From: Massospora cicadina
Lineage: Eukaryota > Entomophthoromycota > Entomophthoromycetes > Entomophthorales > Entomophthoraceae
Reading direction: 5' to 3'
DNA: 64,000 nucleotides
NCBI GenBank assembly: GCA_022478985.1
Contig: JAKSZP010002672.1
Span: 62,001-126,000, forward strand
A program made the position numbers and the translations under genes. Positions within the stretch are counted from its first letter, which is position 1. Every line of letters starts with the position of its first letter. Of this stretch, positions 59,791 through 64,000 are shown piece after piece. The notes beneath the pieces are model-generated. The model was not told where the DNA came from and ran no database searches. It worked only from the letters and a program-made list of their open reading frames with translations.

Positions 59791-60342
59791 TTTTCAAGCA
59801 GCGGGGCTCACTGCGGCAGCACATCCATTAGACCCAAGGGTGGCCTTTAGAACGCGAAGTTCTACATGACCCTGGGGGGCGTGGGAGGAGGAAGGCCAAT
59901 GGTCCATTGGTGTGTTTAGCCAACAATTCATATCGCCGACTACAAAAGGGTCTGGGGGTAATGGGAGGGATTTGACCAGTGAGAAAAATTCCTGGCGTTC
60001 TTGTGCACAGGTTGGGGCATAGATGTTGATGATAGCATGTGCCACATCAGCCCACTAGAAAGTGACAATGAGGAATTGGCCATTGAGGAAGGATTCTGAC
60101 AATAAAAATTTGAAAAAATTGTTTTTCTGAACTAGCACCCCACAGTGCTCTGACCAGAAGGATAGGGAAGGGAGGAGCATGGTTTTCCAAGCGTCCTCGG
60201 AACCTCATGAACAGTGGGACTCCTGGATGGCCAGAATATCCATGGGTAAATTTTTTTGTCAAAAACTCAGTTTCCTAGCCTGGGATGGTGAGGCCTTGAG
60301 TCCGGCAATATTCAATGTCCCTAAAGTGAAGGTTTCCCCCAT
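59791..60342 (-). pseudogene. LINE-b APE-type endonuclease (ORF2 start)
   Basis: Nicks the target DNA. ORF2 probably starts at ATG 60342: MGETFTLGTLNIAGLKASPS then QARKLSF and a stop caused by a shift in a run of T. In the next frame MDILAIQESHCS carries the QES motif. The frame 59794-60045 gives IINIYAPTCAQERQEFFSLV, PFVVGDMNCWLNTPMDHWP (GDMNCWLN, the catalytic Asp and Asn) and later pieces. The N-terminal motif is the usual NIxGL type. Confidence 0.85.
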
Positions 60343-60495
60343 CGCACCTTAGGTGTGAGGGGGTGGGCACCCAGGCCCACTAGCCTCCTCTAGATCCCCA
60401 TGGGCCTTCACAGTGGCGCAGGTGTTTGTAGCAATGCTATTGGTAGTTTTGTTGATTTTAGCAGAAAGGTTCGCGTTGGCTTTTGCCTTCACTTT
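60343..60495 (-). other. Gap between LINE-b ORF1 and ORF2
   Basis: About 150 bp between the ORF1 stop at 60496 and the ORF2 start. A downstream initiation or reinitiation mechanism would be needed. No motif was recognised. Confidence 0.5.
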
Positions 60496-61731
60496 TTATT
60501 CCCCAACATCAGACAAATTTTTTGTGGTGCGGATGAGTTTGGTGCACCATTGAGCGGGTTGAGATTTTTTTTCAGGTAGGTTGGAGAACAAGTCAGTTTT
60601 GACTAGAGCTTGGTTGCAAAGATTGGGTGAAATTGAGTCGCCCATTGGATCCTCAGATTGGGTGGCCCAATCAGCATGGGCTTCCCAATCTGACTGGTTG
60701 ATGGATTCACAAGTTGCTTCTGCCATGAAGGTTTCGATGTACTCCTGGTGTTGGGAGTGTGGGATAGCAGTGGTGACTTTGGCCGCTTCCTTGGCCGCGG
60801 CCTTGCGGGCCTGCTTGGCCTTCTTCCGCTCTAGCGGGGAAATAGGTTTTACCAGTAGGTAGCAGCCTTGTGCTCCCCACGGGAAAGCCTCTTTGGTGCT
60901 TACAGTTGGTTTGTAGTGCGCCTCTCCGCTGGTCATGGCCGCCAAAGGTGCTCTTGGAATGTGATGCCCTCCTTGTTGGGGCATGCATGTGCCTTATGGA
61001 CAAACGTGTCACAGTGGGTGCAGATGGGGGGCGCGCTGTCCACTGTTACCCAGAAAGGGTGGGTGGTATGCCCCTCGATATTAATATATGTGGAGTGCAG
61101 GATCTGGGTTAGGTCCTTTGCAATCTCCTCTGTTGAGGTTAGAACTAATATGGCTTTTCCAGTGCACAGGTGTGGCATCAGCATAAAGCGTTGCATCTTG
61201 AAAGATTGTATTCTGCTGTAAACAGTGAGACCATCTTTTAGGTGTTGCTCCAAAATGGCACGTTTTACCATAGTAGGCAAAAAGTCAAACATGAGGAAAA
61301 TTTGGTTTGATTTTGTCCATCTGGTGCATTTAGTTTTGATGACCCGTTGCCCTTCAGGGAGGTTGACCACTATGCGCACTGCAGCAGCTTTGTCTACTGC
61401 CTCCTTGTTTTCAAAACTGAGGTCCAGCCAACCACGTGACATGGAGTGAGGTGCGAAATACACCACAGTTGGAAAAAAAGTGTGCACATCCCCACAAAAT
61501 TTTTCCAATAGAGCTGTTAGTTGGATGTCCAGAAACACACAGACTCTGTATTCCACCGATGAGAGTGGTTGGGAGTGTGGCGTGTTGATGTAGTGGTTGC
61601 ATCGCGCTTGCCAAGCGAGGATTTCTGGGGAAATAGTGACCGCCAGTTTCTCTGGGGCGTTTTTGAACGTTTGAGGCCTTGGGCCTACCACCTACTCCTC
61701 TTACCTTACTTGCCCAACTGCTCCGTGACAT
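60496..61731 (-). pseudogene. LINE-b ORF1 (gag-like, zinc knuckle)
   Basis: About 400 codons, broken by one clear frameshift near 60960 and a second possible one close to the start. The main frame, 60933-61691, has an N-terminal block (FKNAPEKLAVTISPEILAWQ), an RRM-like part (SRGWLDLSFENKEAVDKAA; FDFLPTMVKRAILEQHLKDG), KMQRFMLMPHLCTGKAILVL and the CCHC knuckle CTHCDTFVHKAHAC (complete). The second frame, 60496-60984, adds a basic Ala/Lys-rich stretch (ERKKAKQARKAAAKEAAKV) and an acidic tail. LINE-a has the same order. It differs strongly from the H1/H2 ORF1. Confidence 0.87.
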
Positions 61732-61844
61732 GGGCGCAGACTAATCTCCTCTGTAAGATTATTAAACTAAAATCAGACTTGAATTGAATAAGTTGAAAAA
61801 GTGATTGCAACAAGAGAGAAAAGTTTAACTTTAAGTTGATTATT

Positions 61845-63502
61845 AATATTAAAAAAACATTTCTGAACTTCTCAAGCCAGGTATGAGTCAAATCACCTCA
61901 AAAAAATTCTTTCTTCCATTTTTATGCTGATGGTTAGAACCCAGGATCTAAGAGCAGACGCAATCCTATTCTTATTTTGGGTTACATAATTATATAGGGA
62001 GCAATGTTTGAAAAAGCACTGAACAAGGCAAAAAGGGGTTGCCTGGGGCGCAAGGCCCTTATGCTCATAATTTTGATATGCCTTAACCTCAAAATAAGAG
62101 TCCTTTGAAGTCTAGATGCTTTATAGTAGAAGCTACTAATATAGTTGTTACCCTGGTCCTTTAGTTAAAATATAGTCTTAGGTTAATCTTACTCTACTCC
62201 TTTAAGACAACTTTTACTTATTATGAGCCGCTTTATATAATGCCATTTCTTTAATCCCGCATTTTGTCTACAATGTCACCCAAGTAGAGTAACGGTGCAT
62301 ATGGTGAAAGATCTGACTTAATAGATACTGGCTCGCCAACCAATGTAATCTCCTCTCTCCATATGAAAAAATAACATTGCTCCTGATCTTAACCAGACCA
62401 TGGAGTATAAAGATTCTTGGATCTCCTAAACTAGGCCCCTTCAAGCTGATTCTTCTTTACCAATATAGTTTGGAGCTTTAGTGGTACTTGCTTCAGCTAT
62501 CATAATAACAATGTTAGCTAAGACCTTCCAATAGGCACTCAATTTCTTGTTGAGTTTGACGCCAAGATCAGTTGAACGGATCAATATTTCTCCATATTGA
62601 GTTATCACGTTCCACTTATAGTACAAATCCTGGAAAAAGTGAAAGGAAAAAATTACAAACGTGCATTCTGGAGTATTCCAAGTCCATTGAGTGACTTGGG
62701 TATCAGGTTGTAGGAATTAATGAAATCATGCCTTCACATGCAGTTAATGCTAGTGATGGTATGCCTTTGTATATTTTTTAATAAGGTTGTCATTCCTCCA
62801 AAATCTCATATACTAGTGGAGACTAGGATTTGAATTATTATACCCTCAGCTCATAGTAAGAATTTTTCAGGAAGGTAATTTATCAATTTGAAGAAAACTA
62901 TTGTTTCTTGGGGTGCTTAATCTGAAATACTAAGGACCTATCACTTTTTTAGCTAATTTAGCTTATTGATACATGACTGTGAGCAGGAGCTAATATATTG
63001 CTCACAAAAAAATTTTACCTATCAATCAAATTTTTCATAGCTTATTTTATGACACTATCAGATCTGGGCCTAAATGCCCCCATTTTTGCTTGTGTAAAAG
63101 TAACTTTTGGCTATGCTCTCACTCAAACAGAAGCAAACAGATCAATATACAATAAATAAACATGGTTAATTTTTTTAAATGCCTCAATGATTTTTTATTG
63201 ATAAGAGTCCAGCATAAAGATTCTGATGATGCCTAACATATGTGAGTTAGGTTTACCAAAATACAAGGTTGAAGAACCACAAGTGATTTTGGAGTTAAGA
63301 AACTACTGAAGTTGGGACTTTAAAACCCTCTTAGAGTTATAGGTCTCACATTTCCTCTGGCATAAAAGCAGGATGATTGGAATTGGGTAAAAATTATTTA
63401 TAATCAACTAAAAAAGTGACTTAAAAGGAAAGCTACCCTCTTCCTCAAATTGATGACTCCCTCTAAGTCTTAGCAGTATCTTAATTTTTCTCCAATATGG
63501 AT
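61845..63502. other. AT-rich spacer, nothing recognised
   Basis: Several frames of about 60 codons have no protein-like features. No repeat boundary was recognised. Confidence 0.45.
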
Positions 63503-63970
63503 TGTCAGGATTTGGGTTGACAAGCAAGCTGAAATTCAAGATCCTTGATCCTCAACCAACCAACTCTCAAACCAGTGCTAAAGGAACCTTATACTGAAGG
63601 AACGACACTATATATAATCAGGAAGCATTATGCATACAAGAATCAATGGAATCACCTTCAGGAATACCATCCCCACTTCTCAAACCATGAGAGGCGCTAC
63701 TCCCGCCACTGCTGGTTTGAGGAAGACACAGTACACTGAGGGCGCTGTCCAGCTTATTGATATAAAAGTTGGTAAAAGATCCTGATCCTTTATGCCATAA
63801 AGGTCTCTGAGGCTCTTCACCACTTGCCCTATAAATATTGACGCTTTCTAACACAATAAAGTAGTCTATATTCTCTCCATCTTTTCATTTTTTGACCTCT
63901 GCACTAATTCAAAGCTTTGAGCCTATTTTTTTAATCCAGTGATAGTCAACAAAACTGTTACGCTGAGAGA
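63503..63970 (+). repeat. 5' LTR of a further Ty3-like element running off the window
   Basis: It starts TGTCAGGATTTGGG (similar to the Ty3-A LTR start), with a TATA box (CCTATAAATATTG, near 63829) and an AATAAAG near 63855. Just after its end is TTGTGCTCACTT (63973-63984), one mismatch from the first eleven bases of the Ty3-B/C primer-binding site TGGTGCTCACTA. No second LTR is visible because the window ends at 64000. The LTR end is uncertain by a few bases. Confidence 0.6.
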
Positions 63971-64000
63971 AGTTGTGCTCACTTCAGGGGGTCTGAGATG

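Larger units (their letters stand above)
56554..61844 (-). mobile_element. LINE-b: full-length APE-type LINE with perfect 18-bp TSD
   Basis: The element spans 56572-61826 (5255 bp) between exact copies of AACTTTAAGTTGATTATT (56554-56571 and 61827-61844). On the minus strand it has a short 5' UTR, ORF1 (gag-like with zinc knuckle), ORF2 (APE endonuclease, reverse transcriptase, C-terminal domain) and a 3' tail GTCCATCCCATGG then GGCCTTCCTCGCATAAAATT with TAAAT repeats. It retains many CpG sites compared with LINE-a. Frameshifts and a few stops make this copy inactive although the perfect TSD argues it is fairly young. Confidence 0.93.

Noticed and set aside
1..64000. rRNA genes, bacterial operons, phage or CRISPR systems
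   Set aside because: None was seen. Introns, LTR elements, LINEs and SINEs show a nuclear fungal sequence.

Overview
The window is eukaryotic and almost certainly fungal. It has AT-rich spacers, one host gene split by introns as short as 33 nt with GT-AG ends, and a dense layer of fungal-type retroelements: APE-type LINEs, Ty3/Gypsy elements including a chromodomain-bearing chromovirus, and tRNA-derived SINEs. The species cannot be named from sequence alone. The Ras-type protein and the retroelement types fit Basidiomycota or an early-diverging fungal lineage with a repeat-inflated genome.

Layout. 0-0.7 kb: 5' half of an ORF1-only LINE (H3) cut by the window edge. 0.7-4.2 kb: AT-rich spacer with one SINE. 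4.2-5.1 kb: the only convincing host gene, a Ras-family GTPase on the minus strand, whose reading frame needs a 2-nt microexon. 6.1-7.0 kb: two short SINEs. 8.0-9.95 kb: a full-length ORF1-only LINE (H1) with a 16-bp target-site duplication (TSD). 10.7-11.05 kb: a SINE. 12.6-40.8 kb: one minus-strand LINE (LINE-a) split into five pieces by a chromovirus (Ty3-A, 14.06-22.33 kb), a solo LTR (23.46-24.13), a short LTR element without pol (24.72-26.54) and a second Ty3 element (Ty3-B, 28.01-40.23). Ty3-B itself holds another solo LTR and a chromovirus remnant. 40.9-41.2 kb: SINE. 41.8-48.7 kb: Ty3-C, a deletion derivative that keeps both LTRs. 50.5-52.4 kb: ORF1-only LINE H2 with a 16-bp TSD. 54.24-54.52 kb: a small insertion with a perfect 16-bp TSD and A-tail, probably a 5'-truncated mRNA retrocopy. 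55.9-56.4 kb: possible gag fragment. 56.55-61.84 kb: full-length LINE-b with a perfect 18-bp TSD. 63.5 kb to the edge: a 5' LTR and primer-binding site of another Ty3-like element.

How the parts relate. LINE-b, the ORF1-only elements and the SINEs end in the same 3' tail, roughly GTCCCCTGGTCAGC followed by ACCTCGAATAAAATT. This suggests that one LINE reverse transcriptase mobilises the coding LINE, its ORF1-only derivatives, the SINEs and perhaps host mRNA. Ty3-B and Ty3-C share a primer-binding site and each carries a minus-strand reading frame between pol and the 3' LTR. Nearly every retroelement frame is broken by stops and frameshifts, so they read as decaying copies. Coordinates of diverged element edges are by-eye estimates unless a TSD fixes them.
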